Part shown: positions 1-10,587 of the stretch, in pieces
Position numbering within the stretch: the first letter of the stretch is position 1
Layout of the letters: each line of letters opens with the position of its first letter
Assembly: GCA_943736015.1 (NCBI GenBank)
Contig: OX031061.1
Coordinates: forward strand, 18,943,192 to 19,007,191
Length of the DNA: 64,000 nucleotides
Direction: 5' to 3'
Source: Tridacna crocea
Taxonomy: Eukaryota > Mollusca > Bivalvia > Cardiida > Cardiidae
Notes under the pieces: model-generated
Told to the model about the DNA's origin: nothing
Seen by the model: the letters and a program-made list of their open reading frames with translations, nothing else
Database searches by the model: none
Program-made: the position numbers and the translations under genes

Positions 1-37
1 AGATTGTCCAATCTTAATCTTTAGAATCCATTACATT

Positions 38-240
38 TTAACCTTTCACCAAACAATTTCAATCCCTAGAAAAAAGGGCATTTGAAATTACTGTGGGAGT
101 TGCAGAAAATGCTGGTAACCAGCATTTACTCTATTTTCCACAATTTTTCTACCTTATTATAGAACTGCAGCTCATATGTACCAATTTCAAATTCGTCATC
201 CTTAGATAAGTTTCAACGGTTTGATCTTTGGGGAAAGGTC
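38..240 (+). mobile_element. PBM MITE, diverged
   Basis: TTAACCTTTCACCAAACAAT to TTTGGGGAAAGGT; centre GCTGGTAACCAGC preserved. Confidence 0.65.
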
Positions 241-324
241 ATTCAACACTGAACAAGGAAATAAATGGGGTTTTTTTAACATAAAAAATCATTGTGTTTT
301 TTTTATCATTGGAATCAAAATCTT

Positions 325-531
325 CACCTATTACCAAACAAACTTAAAAATATAAGGCTTTTGACAACATTGTGGAAAAAAGAGAAAATTCTGGAAACAA
401 TATGCACCATTTTTTTCTCTTACCACAATGTTTTTTCGTAGAACTACAGCCCCTATGTACCAACTTCAAATTTGTTGTCTGCAGATACTTTAACTTTCAA
501 GAGTCAACAATTTGTTGTTTGGAAAAGGTTT
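325..531 (+). mobile_element. PBM MITE, diverged
   Basis: ACCTATTACCAAACAAACTT to GTTGTTTGGAAAAGG; arm ACAACATTGTGGAAAAAAG. Confidence 0.6.
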
Positions 532-608
532 ACATTCAATATTGTATATGAACATGTGTTTTTGTTTCATTGAAAGCAAAATGGCAAATATTTAACATGT
601 ACAAATAT

Positions 609-842
609 TTAACCCCTAACTCTTTCCCAAACAAGCCATGGTTTTTACATGTCTGCAGTACAAGCCATTAGAAAACACTATGGAAAAAGGAGAAATTGCT
701 CCTTACGAGCAATTTCTCATTTTCCCACAGTGTTTTCTACCCTTTTGGAGAACTGTCTGCCATTCTAATCAAATGTGAAATTGTTGTCTGCAAACTCTTT
801 GATTTGGAAGAGTATAAAATGCATTGTTTGGGAAAGGGTTAA
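609..842 (+). mobile_element. PBM MITE, type C
   Basis: TTAACCCC..CTTTCCCAAACAAG to TTTGGGAAAGGGTTAA; centre AATTGCTCCTTACGAGCAATT. Confidence 0.85.
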
Positions 843-867
843 AGCACCTTTCAAAAATTAGTTTGTC

Positions 868-950
868 TATGCAGCCAGCGTAGATCAAGATCAAACTGCA
901 CAAAGCATGCAGTCCGAACTGTCCCTTACACTGTCTGCTTTACTAAAACA
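868..950. repeat. FB4 foldback fragment
   Basis: GTAGATCAAGATCAAACTGC..ATGCAGTCCGAACTGTCC. Confidence 0.55.
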
Positions 951-2957
951 ACATAGACAACAACCATGAAACTGCAATCTTTTGGATCGTATTTTCAGAC
1001 TTGAAGAGGCTGTTGAATTTATTTTGTGCTTTAAAGTCAACAAATACAACTGATACAAAAAAATGATATAACAATAATATAGTAAGTGAATGAACATTTC
1101 AAGTTTCATGTTTTTTTTTTTGCTTTTCTGATTATTAGAAAGAATGATAAATTCATGCTGATACAATTAGTACCTTAGCGGCTTGTAATCCCTTTGGTTT
1201 ACTAACCTTCAAACATGTTAAAGTAAATATGTGTCTGATAGACACATATCATGCAAGGATACTTCAATATGTATCATGCCCACCAATTTAAAAAAAAATA
1301 ACAAGGTGCTGTTTTAAAGGAATTATACATTTTTATTTGTAATGTCATTTTCTATCAACTAATGAAATACTTTGAATACCTGTCCCAAACCCAACACTAA
1401 AGAAATGTGTACACAAAAAAGTGCTGATATGATGCTTTTTTTTCTGCTAGATTCTGAAATCTACTAGGCCTGTAACACTTGCAACATAATTTTTAAAGAG
1501 TCAAAGTTAAATCTGGACAAAATCTGAGCCATAATTTCTGGAATCAAACCTTTTATAAACCATTTGTGCCAATTCTGTAAAAATCCCTAAAACTTACAAT
1601 AAATGGAAGGATGTTAAAAATTCAACAAAGATTGTCAATGAAATTTCATAATTTCACATGTTGAATAAAATAATGATGAATGTATGTTGTTTTATTGCGC
1701 TTAGACAGGTAAGGTCATTTAGCAAGAATATCTATATTAAAAGATTATAAGAGCAAAACTTTAGAGCTTAAAACATTTAAACAATATTTTAATAAAGAGT
1801 TGAATTGAGGATAATGTATTATCTTGATATGTATACAAGAAATCACTGAGTGACATGGCAAGTTTAATACAGCATTTTTGTTGTAATTTCCATTTTATCA
1901 GATTCGCATAATATATCATTTAGTGCTCAGCAGATGATGTCTTTGACATTTGTACTGTCTTTGGGATAAGAGGACATGAATTAGGTAAATAAGTGACCTT
2001 TTTCTGGTAGAAAATCTAGATGATGACCCAATTTTTTAGTGGTTTTATCACAGAAAAAATATTGATAATAAAATATTTGTGAAATAGAAAATAAAATAAT
2101 TCAGCTTCTGTAATTTTAGTAACATTAATTATGCAGCTTTGTTTGCAATATAACTGCAATTTGAAGAGACTGCATGGAGAGACGAATACCTAAATGAAAC
2201 TGTGCATGTATATCAAACTTAATTAGGACCAAATTAATTTTTAAGTAAGGTAAGTAGTGGCTCTAGGAAAAAGGTTCAACATGAAATTTTCAAATCTGTG
2301 GCCTTAAACTAAGGAACATAGGTATTGGCATGGCTAGGACATTGCTAAGTGAAACTTTTGACCACCATATGTCATCATGCCATGATCTAAATCTATCATT
2401 TAGTTTGGAAAACTAGGGGTATGGGCAGGGGGGTATAACTATAGAAAAACTTTTACCTTAATCCATCATTTTGCCTCATATTACCAAAACCATCATTTTG
2501 TTTGGAAAATGTGATCTCTCAATAAGGTTTAACCTAAATATGGAAGCCATCTCCAGTGCCCATACAAACAATAATGCCTATTATTTGTGAATTACTTATA
2601 GTATGCATACAAATAATTATACCTCATCTATCTTTATGTAAATGGCATGATTTATAATTGTTTGCCAAATGTAATTTAATTTGATTTTATTATCATAAAG
2701 AGTTTATTTCACTAACTTACATTATCACAATTTCAACAAAATTTTATATTAAAGTTTTAAGTTGTTTTAAAGTTAAAATCTATAGAATACCCAATTTAAA
2801 TTGACTCTTACCCTAAGACATTCAAACCTGGTCAAACTGTAGATCTGCAAAGATAAAAATCAATCAATATAATCAAGGAATCAGCAAGCAAATCAACATC
2901 AAGTTACATTGATTGAGAAAAAACAGTATTTTAGTATACCTGTAAAGTTCCATTAGC
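951..2957. other. AT-rich sequence without gene or recognised repeat
   Basis: About 2 kb; only short unsupported frames and A/T runs. Confidence 0.5.
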
Positions 2958-3204
2958 ACTTTACCCAACGACAAAATTTTCACTTTACCAAACAACAAAA
3001 TTTTAGACTTTCAAAATTCAAAGCACTTGCAGAAGACAAAATAAAGTTAACTCCAAAACTGAAGTTCATTTCCAGCAGGGTAGAAAACATTGTGAGAAAA
3101 GGAGAAAATGCTGGTTACCAGCATTTTCTACTTTTCCCACAATGTTTTCAAAAGGCTTCTTTCCAAAGGCCATTAAAAGTTGGCATTGTATGGTAAAGGA
3201 TTAA
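2958..3204 (-). mobile_element. PBM MITE, type A-
   Basis: Duplicated left end (CACTTTACC twice), then hairpin GCTGGTTACCAGC and GGTAAAGGATTAA. Confidence 0.8.
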
Positions 3205-3219
3205 CCCTTTACCATGCAA

Positions 3220-3380
3220 CTAAATCTAAACCATCTCCAATCAAAAGTGCTAAGTAGACTACTAAATTTAAAACATCTCCAATCAAAAGTGCTAAGTAGA
3301 CAACTAAATCTAAACCATCTCCAATCAAAAGTGCTAAGTAGACTACTAAATTTAAAACATCTCCTATCAAAAGTGCTTGA
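3220..3380 (+). repeat. 42-bp tandem repeat, 3.8 copies
   Basis: CTAAAT(C/T)TAAA starts at 3220, 3262, 3304, 3346. Copies alternate (C..CC / T..AA), an 84-bp higher-order unit. A lone PBM left end (TTAACCCTTTACCATGCAAC) precedes it, so the array probably grew inside a MITE. All frames stay open because 42 is a multiple of 3. Confidence 0.92.
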
Positions 3381-3532
3381 AACATTTGTGTGTATTTTAC
3401 CCATTTAATATCACAGTTTTTTCTGTCATTTTTGACCAAGAATTAAAAATATGAAAGACACTGATTGCACATTGATCTGTCTCCAGTCAAAAATGATTGA
3501 GTATATCTTCAGTTAATCCATAACCAAACAAT

Positions 3533-3793
3533 TGGTTGGTTGTATTGGGGTTTAACGCCACTTTAACAGCTAAGGTCATGGCTGTCGGTGACGCACATGT
3601 GTTTTCCTGACTTTCTCACACCAGTACTAACACAACTTTCTCTCCAAAGCCACGGACTACTTTTCTCACATGCTTCAGCAGAGGTGAGAGGCGAAAATAC
3701 GCCGGAAAGAAAGTTCGCCTCAACCGGGTATCGAACTCACAACCACCAGGTCATGAGTCTGACACGCTCACCACTGAGCCACCCAGGCGGGCT
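3533..3793 (-). mobile_element. tRNA-derived SINE, complete
   Basis: Head at the right: GCCCGCCTGGGTGGCTCAG with A box TGGCTCAGTGGTGAGCG and B box GGTTGTGAGTTCGATACC. Tail at the left (AACCCCAATACAACCAACC on -). Same family as 50195-50430. Confidence 0.88.
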
Positions 3794-3840
3794 TATAACC
3801 AAACAATCCCTGGTATTTACATCCAAGGTGAAGTAGCCTT

Positions 3841-4067
3841 TTAACCCTTTACTCTATAGATACTCATTTCTACGCATTTTTTGTCGGAGCCTTTGGAAAA
3901 CATTGTGGCAAAAGGTGAAATTGCTCATGACGAGCAATTTCACCTTTTGCCACACCGTTTTCTATGCTCACAAAAGGTGTTGTATACACATCAGAAACAG
4001 CTTCATCCTTGCTATTATTTAGGGTCAATTAGATACCATTTAAATGCCTTACAGGGTAAAGGGTTAA
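3841..4067 (+). mobile_element. PBM MITE, type B+
   Basis: TTAACCCTTTACTCTATAGA to GGGTAAAGGGTTAA; centre AATTGCTCATGACGAGCAATT. Confidence 0.9.
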
Positions 4068-4240
4068 AAACATTGTAGGAAAAGGTAATAATGCTAGTAA
4101 CCTTCATTTTCTCCATTTCCCACAATGTTTTGTACCCTTCCAAAGTGAAGTTTAATTTTTTGAATCACATTTATTTCATTGTCTGAAAATGCTTTCTAAT
4201 TTGACAAGGCCCTAAATTTGTTGTTTGGTGAATAGTGAAT
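4068..4240 (+). mobile_element. PBM MITE, type A+, left end missing
   Basis: Starts directly in the hairpin (AAACATTGTAGGAAAAGG) after the previous TTAA, to TTGTTTGGTGAATAG. Confidence 0.65.
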
Positions 4241-5356
4241 TTTGATAGCTGGGACCCTTTGCTGAGAAAGTTTTGTAGCAACCCCATGGGGACGAGCAAA
4301 ATGCTAGAGTTTTCGCGGTGCTCGAATCATCCAAAATAACCTTGGGAAAAAAATGCACTGCTTTCAAGATCGGCGATCAAAGTCTTCTTCTCGAGCAGTA
4401 TAACCATGTATCTGTCCCTATCTGATTCATTTTCTGTAAATTTTCCTGGTTTGATCATACAAGCATGGATTCTAAATAATCTGGCCTTTCTTTTGATAGT
4501 TTTTGGAAAAGTAATGTTCTGCAATTTTAACAAAATCGTAAAATCTGTCCTCTTCAATGTTGAGAAAGACAACAAAATTTTGAATCGCAAACGGTACCGT
4601 GTGATTACGGCGCTGTTGAAATGTTCATAGATAGAAGTGTAAATTACTGAAGTTATAGTGCTGAGCTAATGAGAGATAAAAACAGATATTTATGACTTTT
4701 CTCATTAGCAATGTCTTTAACTCGAAAATAGATCAGAATATCTACACAAATCGTGAAAATCACATTTACGTGTGTCAATGGTAAATTTCTAAGATATTAA
4801 AAGGTATCAGTGATATTCACAAAGAATCAGAAATGTGATTCTTTTATTCACAAAAACCAAAGTACGACATCAGCGTAACAAGACAGATAAAATTTATGTG
4901 ATCAAATGGGTCCTAGTCTGTGGTGATGCGACTGGGAAAAACCTGATGCTATAAATAGAATGACATGACAACTGATAAACATTAAACGTTGTTTAGCCAG
5001 GCTAAAATTTTGTTGTCCAAAGAAGAATTTCGGTTAGCGAAAAAACTTCTCCCTTGCTCCACAAAACTTCTCCCTAAATTCTCTGGAGGGAGAAGTCACT
5101 TCTCATCAATGTCTGGGCTAGCTTGATCCCTGAATAGGATTAAAGCTGTTGATGAGATAAACAATACACTGTGCAAGTTCCATGAAAATCTGACAACAAA
5201 TGAAGATTTTATTGGGTAAATAAAAAAAAAACTAAGAGACTGACTATGGAGGCCCTGCTATGACGTAAGCTCTGATGGCTTTCACCCAGTAGAACTAGAA
5301 ACAAATGATTATATTTTCAATTGACCTTTCTGTAAACATGAGTTTGGCATGCCTCC
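4241..5356. other. Unassigned sequence
   Basis: Somewhat higher CpG at 4260-4400 and an inverted AACTTCTCCCT / AGGGAGAAGT pair at 5045-5100. No gene that I can support. Confidence 0.4.
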
Positions 5357-5584
5357 TTAACCCTTTCCCAAATGACAAATTTTGGACTCTTCCAAACTGA
5401 GAGAGTTTGCAGACAACAATTTGAGATTTTGAGAAAATGGCAGAAAGTTCTCAAAAAGGGTAGAAAACACTGTGGAAAAAGGGGAAATTGCTCGTAATGA
5501 GCAATTTCTCCTTTTCCCACAGTGTTTTCAAAAGACTTTTACTGCAGACACGTAAAAACCAGGACTTGTTTTGGAAAGGGTTAA
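5357..5584 (-). mobile_element. PBM MITE, type C, reverse
   Basis: TTAACCCTTTCCCAAATGAC to TTTTGGAAAGGGTTAA; centre AATTGCTCGTAATGAGCAATT. Confidence 0.9.
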
Positions 5585-5791
5585 TAGTAATGCGGTATTT
5601 TGGTTGTCAAGCCCATCAAGCTACACCAGAAATTGTGTCAGATTTTTCACTTACATGACACCCAATGCTGTGTTTTCATTGGCTGATACGACGTTAGTAG
5701 ACCTGTTAATCAAAATTGGCAGAAAGGTCAATTCCTCATCACTGGTACTTTTAATCCAGATAAGCTATTTGAAAAAAATTAAAGTGTTGTT

Positions 5792-6021
5792 TTAACCCTT
5801 TACAGTACAATCACGATTTTTGACAACCCCAAAGAAAAAGCCTTTTGAAAAACAATATGGGAAAAGAAAATGCTGGTAACCAGCATTTTCTCCTTTTCCC
5901 ACAATTTTTTGCTAACTTTTCTAAAACAAATCTCAATTTTCAAGCCATGATCATTTTTTGTCTTCTGCAAATGCTTTAAATTTGGACCAGTCTAAAATTT
6001 TGTCGTTTGGTAAATAGTTAA
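5792..6021 (+). mobile_element. PBM MITE, type A+
   Basis: TTAACCCTTTACAGTACAAT to TTTGGTAAATAGTTAA. Confidence 0.88.
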
Positions 6022-6027
6022 TTTCTT

Positions 6028-6254
6028 TTAACCCGTTACACAATCCCTACTTTTGACGCCCCTGAGAAAGAGGCCTTTAGAAAACATTGTGGGAAAAGGA
6101 GAAAATGTTGGTATCCAGCATTTTCTCCTTTTCCCACAATATTTTCTACCTTTCACAAAACAAATTTCAACTTTTCAGTCACCTTTTTTTTGTCGTCTGC
6201 AAATGCTTTCAATTTAGACTAGTCTAAAAATAATGTCGTTTGGTAATGGGTTAA
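6028..6254 (+). mobile_element. PBM MITE, type A+
   Basis: TTAACCCGTTACACAATCCC to TTTGGTAATGGGTTAA, six bases after the previous copy; hairpin complete. Confidence 0.9.
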
Positions 6255-6394
6255 AGCTCTTCCTGTTGAATACATGATAAATATAAATATCAGATTCAGA
6301 TTTAAAATACTAAAGTGTCTTCAAAAGCCCCTTACTTTGCCTGTTGGAGCATTTTTTTTTTCTTTTTCTGCTTCTTAGTAAGCTAGATACATGT

Positions 6395-6460
6395 ATAGTG
6401 TTTGAGGATGAGACTGCACAGAACATATAACCTGATCTAGGATCTATCATTGACTGATAT
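6395..6460. repeat. FB4 foldback fragment
   Basis: GAGACTGCACAGAACATATAACC..GATCTAGGATCTA. Confidence 0.5.
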
Positions 6461-6560
6461 GGCGAACCAGAAGCAGATGCACAGGCCAGTATCAAAAATA
6501 TGATTTTCAGCATTTTTATCCACAATCCACAATGTTTTCAACTCTTCCAAAAAACAACTT

Positions 6561-6788
6561 TTAACTCCTTACCAAAGGACAATATTTTAGGCTTGTCCAA
6601 ATCAAAAGCATTTGCAGACAACAAAATAAAAGTGACTGAAAATTTAGAATTTGTTTTGCGAAGGTAGAAAACATTGTGGGAAAAGGAGAAAATGCTGGTT
6701 ACCAGCATTTTCTCCTTTTCCCACAATGTTTTCTAAAGGGTTCTTTATCAGGGTCGTCAAAAGTAGGGATTGTGTGGTAATGGGTTAA
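6561..6788 (-). mobile_element. PBM MITE, type A-
   Basis: TTAACTCCTTACCAAAGGAC to TGGTAATGGGTTAA; a single-arm fragment follows (to about 6850). Confidence 0.9.
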
Positions 6789-6899
6789 ATTTCCGATTCA
6801 AATTCGTTTTTTCGTCTGCAAACACTTTCAATTGGGATGTGTCTTAGTGCCAAGTTACCTATTATATTTCGTCCTTGTTCACACCAGGTCATGTCTCTG

Positions 6900-7116
6900 T
6901 ACCTTGCTATCACAGTATTTATAACAACCCTGAGGAAAGCTTTTGAAAAACTTGTTGGAAAAGGAGAAAATGCTGGTAACCAACATTTTTTCTTTACCTA
7001 CAATGTTTTCTATCCTTTCAAATGTATAATTCAGTTTTTAAATCACATTTATTTTGCTTGTATCAAATGTGTTCTTTTCCGACTATCCTATAGTTGCATT
7101 GTTTGGTAAAGAATTA
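6900..7116 (+). mobile_element. PBM MITE, type A+, left end decayed
   Basis: ACAACCCTGAGGAAAGC.. to TTTGGTAAAGAATTAA; shares its TTAA with the next copy. Confidence 0.7.
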
Positions 7117-7343
7117 ACTCTTTACAAAACAATCCAAGGTTTTTAAGACCCTGAGATAGAAGCCGTTTGAAAACATGGTGGGAAAAGGAGAAAATGCTGG
7201 AAACCAGCATTTTCTCCTTTTCCCACAATGTTTTCTACCCTACCATAACCAAATTTTACTTTTTAAGTCACATTTATTTTGTCGTCTGCAAATGCTTTGA
7301 ATTTGGACCAGTCTACGATTTTGTGTTCGGTAAAGATTTAGAT
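7113..7343 (+). mobile_element. PBM MITE, type A+
   Basis: TTAACTCTTTACAAAACAAT to TTCGGTAAAGATTTA. Confidence 0.85.
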
Positions 7344-7696
7344 ACGTATATCATCATCATGCAAAGCCATCATTATGCAGATATAGGACCGCATTCACTA
7401 CAAGCATTTTCTTTCTTTTTTTTTATTTCAACCTTCACAGTTTTATGGAGTGAATGTTTTATTTCAGTTTCGTGCAAAGGCAAATTGATAATAGGAAGGA
7501 GTGATCATACTAATACCCAAACGATCTTTTAAGCCACATTTCAAAAAAAAAAAATCGGCGGGAACAGAACGAGATTCGCAAACAGGCGTTGGTGTAAATA
7601 CGAGGAAGACAGGAAAAAGAAAAAAAATAATTTGCATGCTGTTTCCATCACCCAGGTACAATCAACAAATTACGAAGGATTAAGAAACAAACTTAC

Positions 7697-7741
7697 ATTT
7701 CCGAAGTAAACTGAATGTCTTTTCTTGAAACGCCTTTTCAT
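7697..7741 (-). CDS. Candidate first coding exon of an unidentified leftward gene
   Basis: 15 codons from ATG 7741 (MKRRFKKRHSVYFGN) ending exactly at a consensus donor AAT/GTAAGT (7696). Upstream on the same strand are two CACGTG boxes and a CCAAT box. I could not find a matching second exon to the left, so this is a hypothesis. Confidence 0.3.
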
Positions 7742-7772
7742 GTCTTTGTTTCTGCACGTCAAATACCGAGTA

Positions 7773-7811
7773 ATCACGTGAGCGATTGAGAAATCACGTG
7801 ACCGGATTGGC
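7773..7811 (-). promoter_or_regulatory. Tandem CACGTG E-boxes plus CCAAT box
   Basis: TCACGTGA at 7774-7781 and TCACGTGAC at 7794-7802, exactly 20 bp apart, then ATTGG (CCAAT on -) at 7806-7810. The order CCAAT, E-box, E-box, ATG on the - strand looks like a proximal promoter. TCACGTGAC fits bHLH-zip (USF/TFEB/MLX-type) sites. Confidence 0.4.
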
Positions 7812-8054
7812 CTAAAACCAACTAAAACAGACATTCACAGAAGCCTTCTACATTTATTAATCTAGGGTCGGTCACAATCTAACGGGTTTATTACACAAAA
7901 TTGATGTGGATCAGGCTATATTACATGAAATCGTTAGAGATCTACTATCAGCAATTAACTTTTTTTTCAAGGATCACTACAATATCCCTGTGACTCCGAG
8001 AACCAGCAGGTGGGGACTTTGCGTGGCACTTTTGGGGAATAATAAAAGTTCGGA
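7812..8054. other. Unassigned sequence
   Basis: Nothing recognised. Confidence 0.35.
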
Positions 8055-8284
8055 TTAACTCTTTACCCCATAAGGCATCGCTATGCTGTCTCTAATTGAC
8101 CCTAAGTAACAGCAAGGATGAAGTCGTTTCTTATGTGTATATGACTATCTTTTCATAGCATAGAAACTATTGTGTCAAAAGGTGAAATCGCTCGTCACGA
8201 GCAATTTCACCTTTTGTCACAATGTTTTCCAAAGGCTCCTACAAGCAATGCGTCGAAATGAGTATCTATGGAGTAAAGGGTTAA
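8055..8284 (-). mobile_element. PBM MITE, type B-
   Basis: TTAACTCTTTACCCCATAAG to GGAGTAAAGGGTTAA. Confidence 0.9.
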
Positions 8285-8454
8285 TATTGAAGGCCCAGTT
8301 AAGGTTAACATATCAAAGCATGTGTCATAATGTGTTTAGATTGAAAAAATATACCGTGTAAAAGTAACATAAATACTGTGGAGATGACAGTCTGTTATCG
8401 ATAGATCGGGCCATATATAGTAGATGCAAAAGAATAATCAGGCCAAAAGTAGAC

Positions 8455-8530
8455 AAAACAAGAGGGCCATGATGGCCCTGTATCTCTCCACTGGCTAATA
8501 AGTAAAAACGCTACCAGCCAAACATTACGA
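8455..8530 (-). repeat. 3' end fragment of a tandem-core element
   Basis: ACAAGAGGGCCATGATGGCC, the reverse complement of the TCE 3' end seen at 49840-49865. Confidence 0.65.
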
Positions 8531-8692
8531 TATTTGGCCAAATGGTTTCAAACTGAGACCTACTACTACAGATAACTGATCTAAATCAACTATGTCCATA
8601 TATTTACCAAAACAAGATATAAGTAGCCACAATTTTGCCATTTTTTCTGCCTGAAAATTACATTTCAATTATTTCTACACTAATCAGTTGCC

Positions 8693-8850
8693 AGGTTTAA
8701 TGACCCCGACATTATGGGCTTATGAATACATTGTGGAAAAAAAAGAAAATGCTTGTACCCTTCCAAAGCTAAGAACTGATTTTGAAACAGTTTTAATTTT
8801 TTGTCTGCAATACCGTTGACAGATGCACCAGCTTGATACAGTATACAAGG
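8693..8850 (+). mobile_element. PBM fragment
   Basis: TAATGACCCCGACATTATGG..ATACATTGTGGAAAAAAAAG..CTTCCAAAGCTAAG; one hairpin arm missing. Confidence 0.5.
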
Positions 8851-9427
8851 AAAGGCTACATTATCAAAGCCAAGATATAGTTGTATGCATTTATTTCAGA
8901 TTAAGATTTTCTAATAGAGAAAGGTGCATATTTACAAGTTTTCATCAATGTTGTCTTGATGGAGAACGAGTTAGAGGCATCTGAACATGTGGAGAGGACA
9001 AAATAGGAATATAGTAAGCATGAATCATCATTTATCATTATTTTTTTTTGTTTTCTGAAACATTTGATAGACAATTGACAAAACTTTTCAAACATTGACT
9101 GATCAGAGGCACTTAAAACTTTTTTTTTTTTCATTTTTATACGCCCGTATAATGGGACACCGGCCGGCGATCGGGCGTTCAAACTGCCATCGGCCGACAC
9201 CCGCCTGATAATCTGACGGCGGCAGGCCGGATTACGGGGATCTATAAAGCTAGATTGCTTTCGTATCCCTACAAAGTGTTCATCATTATTATCAACTACA
9301 AGATGAATAGACCTAATTTTTAGGATTTCTTTTCCTTCCAACAAGATGCCCACTAAAGGCAGCGACAAGGGGAAGGACAAGGCGCTAGCACCGATGCGCA
9401 AGAGACTAGAGCCCATTCACAGCGATA
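8851..9427. other. Left flank of the Polinton
   Basis: AT-rich to 9128, then GC-rich with ATACGCCCGTATAATGGGAC, the counterpart of 28633-29330. An open frame on - (8901-9416) crosses the AT/GC boundary and looks fortuitous. Confidence 0.4.
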
Positions 9428-9433
9428 CGCCGC
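9428..9433. repeat. Polinton target-site duplication, left
   Basis: CGCCGC immediately before the AG of the left terminus; the same six bases follow the right terminus. Six base pairs is the duplication length made by Polinton integrases. Confidence 0.95.
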
Positions 9434-9819
9434 AGTAGTGATGTCAGAGCACCAGCTGCCCCTTCGTGAGGAGGAGGAGGAGGAGGTTGAGGTGGAATGA
9501 CCTTAACCGCCGCCATTCTGGACGTCCTTCAGGTCATCAGGTCATCAGGTGATATCAGGACTAAAAATAGAGCTAAAAATCAGGTCAAAGCGTGTTTTCG
9601 ACGTGTCATTACTAAAAATAGGTGTAGATGGAAGCATGTCGGTGCATGTTTTCGGTTGATTCTTGAAATAGATGACCTATTACCGCGTGACGTGAGAATG
9701 GTGGGTCATACGTGATTGGGTTGACATGTGTCAGCGTTAAACGTCTTTTCAAATTTAGCGCTCATTTTGTAGCTTATGTATGAGCCCATATCGTGTGTAC
9801 CATAGCGTGACACCTACCT
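9434..9819 (+). repeat. Polinton left terminal inverted repeat
   Basis: 386 bp starting AGTAGTGATGTCAGAGC. It matches the reverse complement of 28244-28632 apart from one C/T difference near 9517 and one fewer GAG in the short GAG run at about 9466-9486. Identity stops after CACCTACCT. It holds a spurious 72-codon frame that recurs inverted in the right repeat, which is a consequence of the TIR and not a gene. Confidence 0.96.
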
Positions 9820-10010
9820 ACCGACCCTTTATCCAGTGTTAAATATTCCAAAGGCAGGTGACGTTACTAAGCGTAAAAAAAAAAATATTTTTTGAAAACA
9901 TTGTGACAAAAGAAGAAAATGCTAGTGACATGATAAAAAGACGATCAAACTCAGTAACGGTCATAACGAACGGTTTTCAGTTAACATTATGGCAAAAGGA
10001 AAAATAAAAA
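9703..10010 (+). repeat. Subterminal direct repeat, copy 1
   Basis: The inner part of the left TIR plus the adjoining 190 bases (from GTCATACGTGAT through the stretch before ATAGTGGG) recurs in direct orientation about 1154 bases further in (10857-11165), diverged by scattered substitutions and small indels. Confidence 0.8.
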
Positions 10011-10520
10011 TAGTGGGTTACAGGTTGTTTACAAACGGCTATTTTTGCGAAAGAAAACATTGAGGCAAAAGGAGAAAAAAAATAGTGGGTTACAGGTTGT
10101 TTACAAACGGCTATTTTTGCGAAAGAAAACATTGAGGCAAAAGGAGAAAATGATCAAACTCAGGAACGGTCATAACGAACGGTTTTCAGTTAACATTATG
10201 GCAAAAGGAAAAATAAAAATAGTGGGTTACAGGTTGTTTACAAACGGCTATTTTTGCGAAAGAAAACATTGAGGCAAAAGGAGAAAAAAAATAGTGGGTT
10301 ACAGGTTGTTTACAAACGGCTATTTTTGCGAAAGAAAACATTGAGGCAAAAGGAGAAAACAAAAAAAAAAAAAAAATAGTGGGTTACAGGTTGTTTACAA
10401 ACGGCTATTTTTGCGAAAGAAAACATTGAGGCAAAAGGAGAAAAAAAAAAGAGTGGGTTACAGGTTGTTTACAAACGGCTATTTTTGCGAAAGAAAACAT
10501 TGAGGCAAAAGGAGAAAAAA
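9940..10520 (+). repeat. 72-bp tandem repeat array in the Polinton left arm
   Basis: Units starting ATAGTGGGTTACAGG at 10010, 10082, 10219, 10291, 10376 and 10451, each ending GAAAACATTGAGGCAAAAGG. Two of them are preceded by a 70-bp block (9940 and 10150) starting GATCAAACTCAG, giving a higher-order unit. The unit ends resemble the AAAACATTGTGGGAAAAGG arm of the PBM MITE. Confidence 0.85.
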
Positions 10521-10587
10521 CGACTCTCTCTTTTCTCCCCTTTCTGTGGTAAAGCATTTCTTGAAAACATTGTAACAAAACGCCTGA

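Noticed and set aside
3730-3793. tRNA gene
   Set aside because: A and B boxes are present, but this is the head of a SINE: the same body and tail recur at 50195-50430 and there is no proper tRNA 3' half.
6310-6525. Leftward frame with a signal-peptide-like start (MLKIIFLILACASASG)
   Set aside because: The hydrophobic start is tempting, but the rest of the frame runs through an FB4 repeat and poly-lysine, and no splice donor follows the plausible part.
8901-9416. 171-codon leftward frame next to the Polinton
   Set aside because: Crosses an abrupt AT-rich/GC-rich boundary, contains low-complexity lysines from a poly-T run and has no domain; interrupted on the other side of the insertion.
9497-9715. 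72-codon frame repeated inverted at 28348-28566
   Set aside because: It is the terminal inverted repeat seen twice. No recognisable protein; open by chance.
9940-10520. CRISPR-like array
   Set aside because: Units are directly abutting 72-bp tandem repeats without unique spacers, in eukaryotic DNA.
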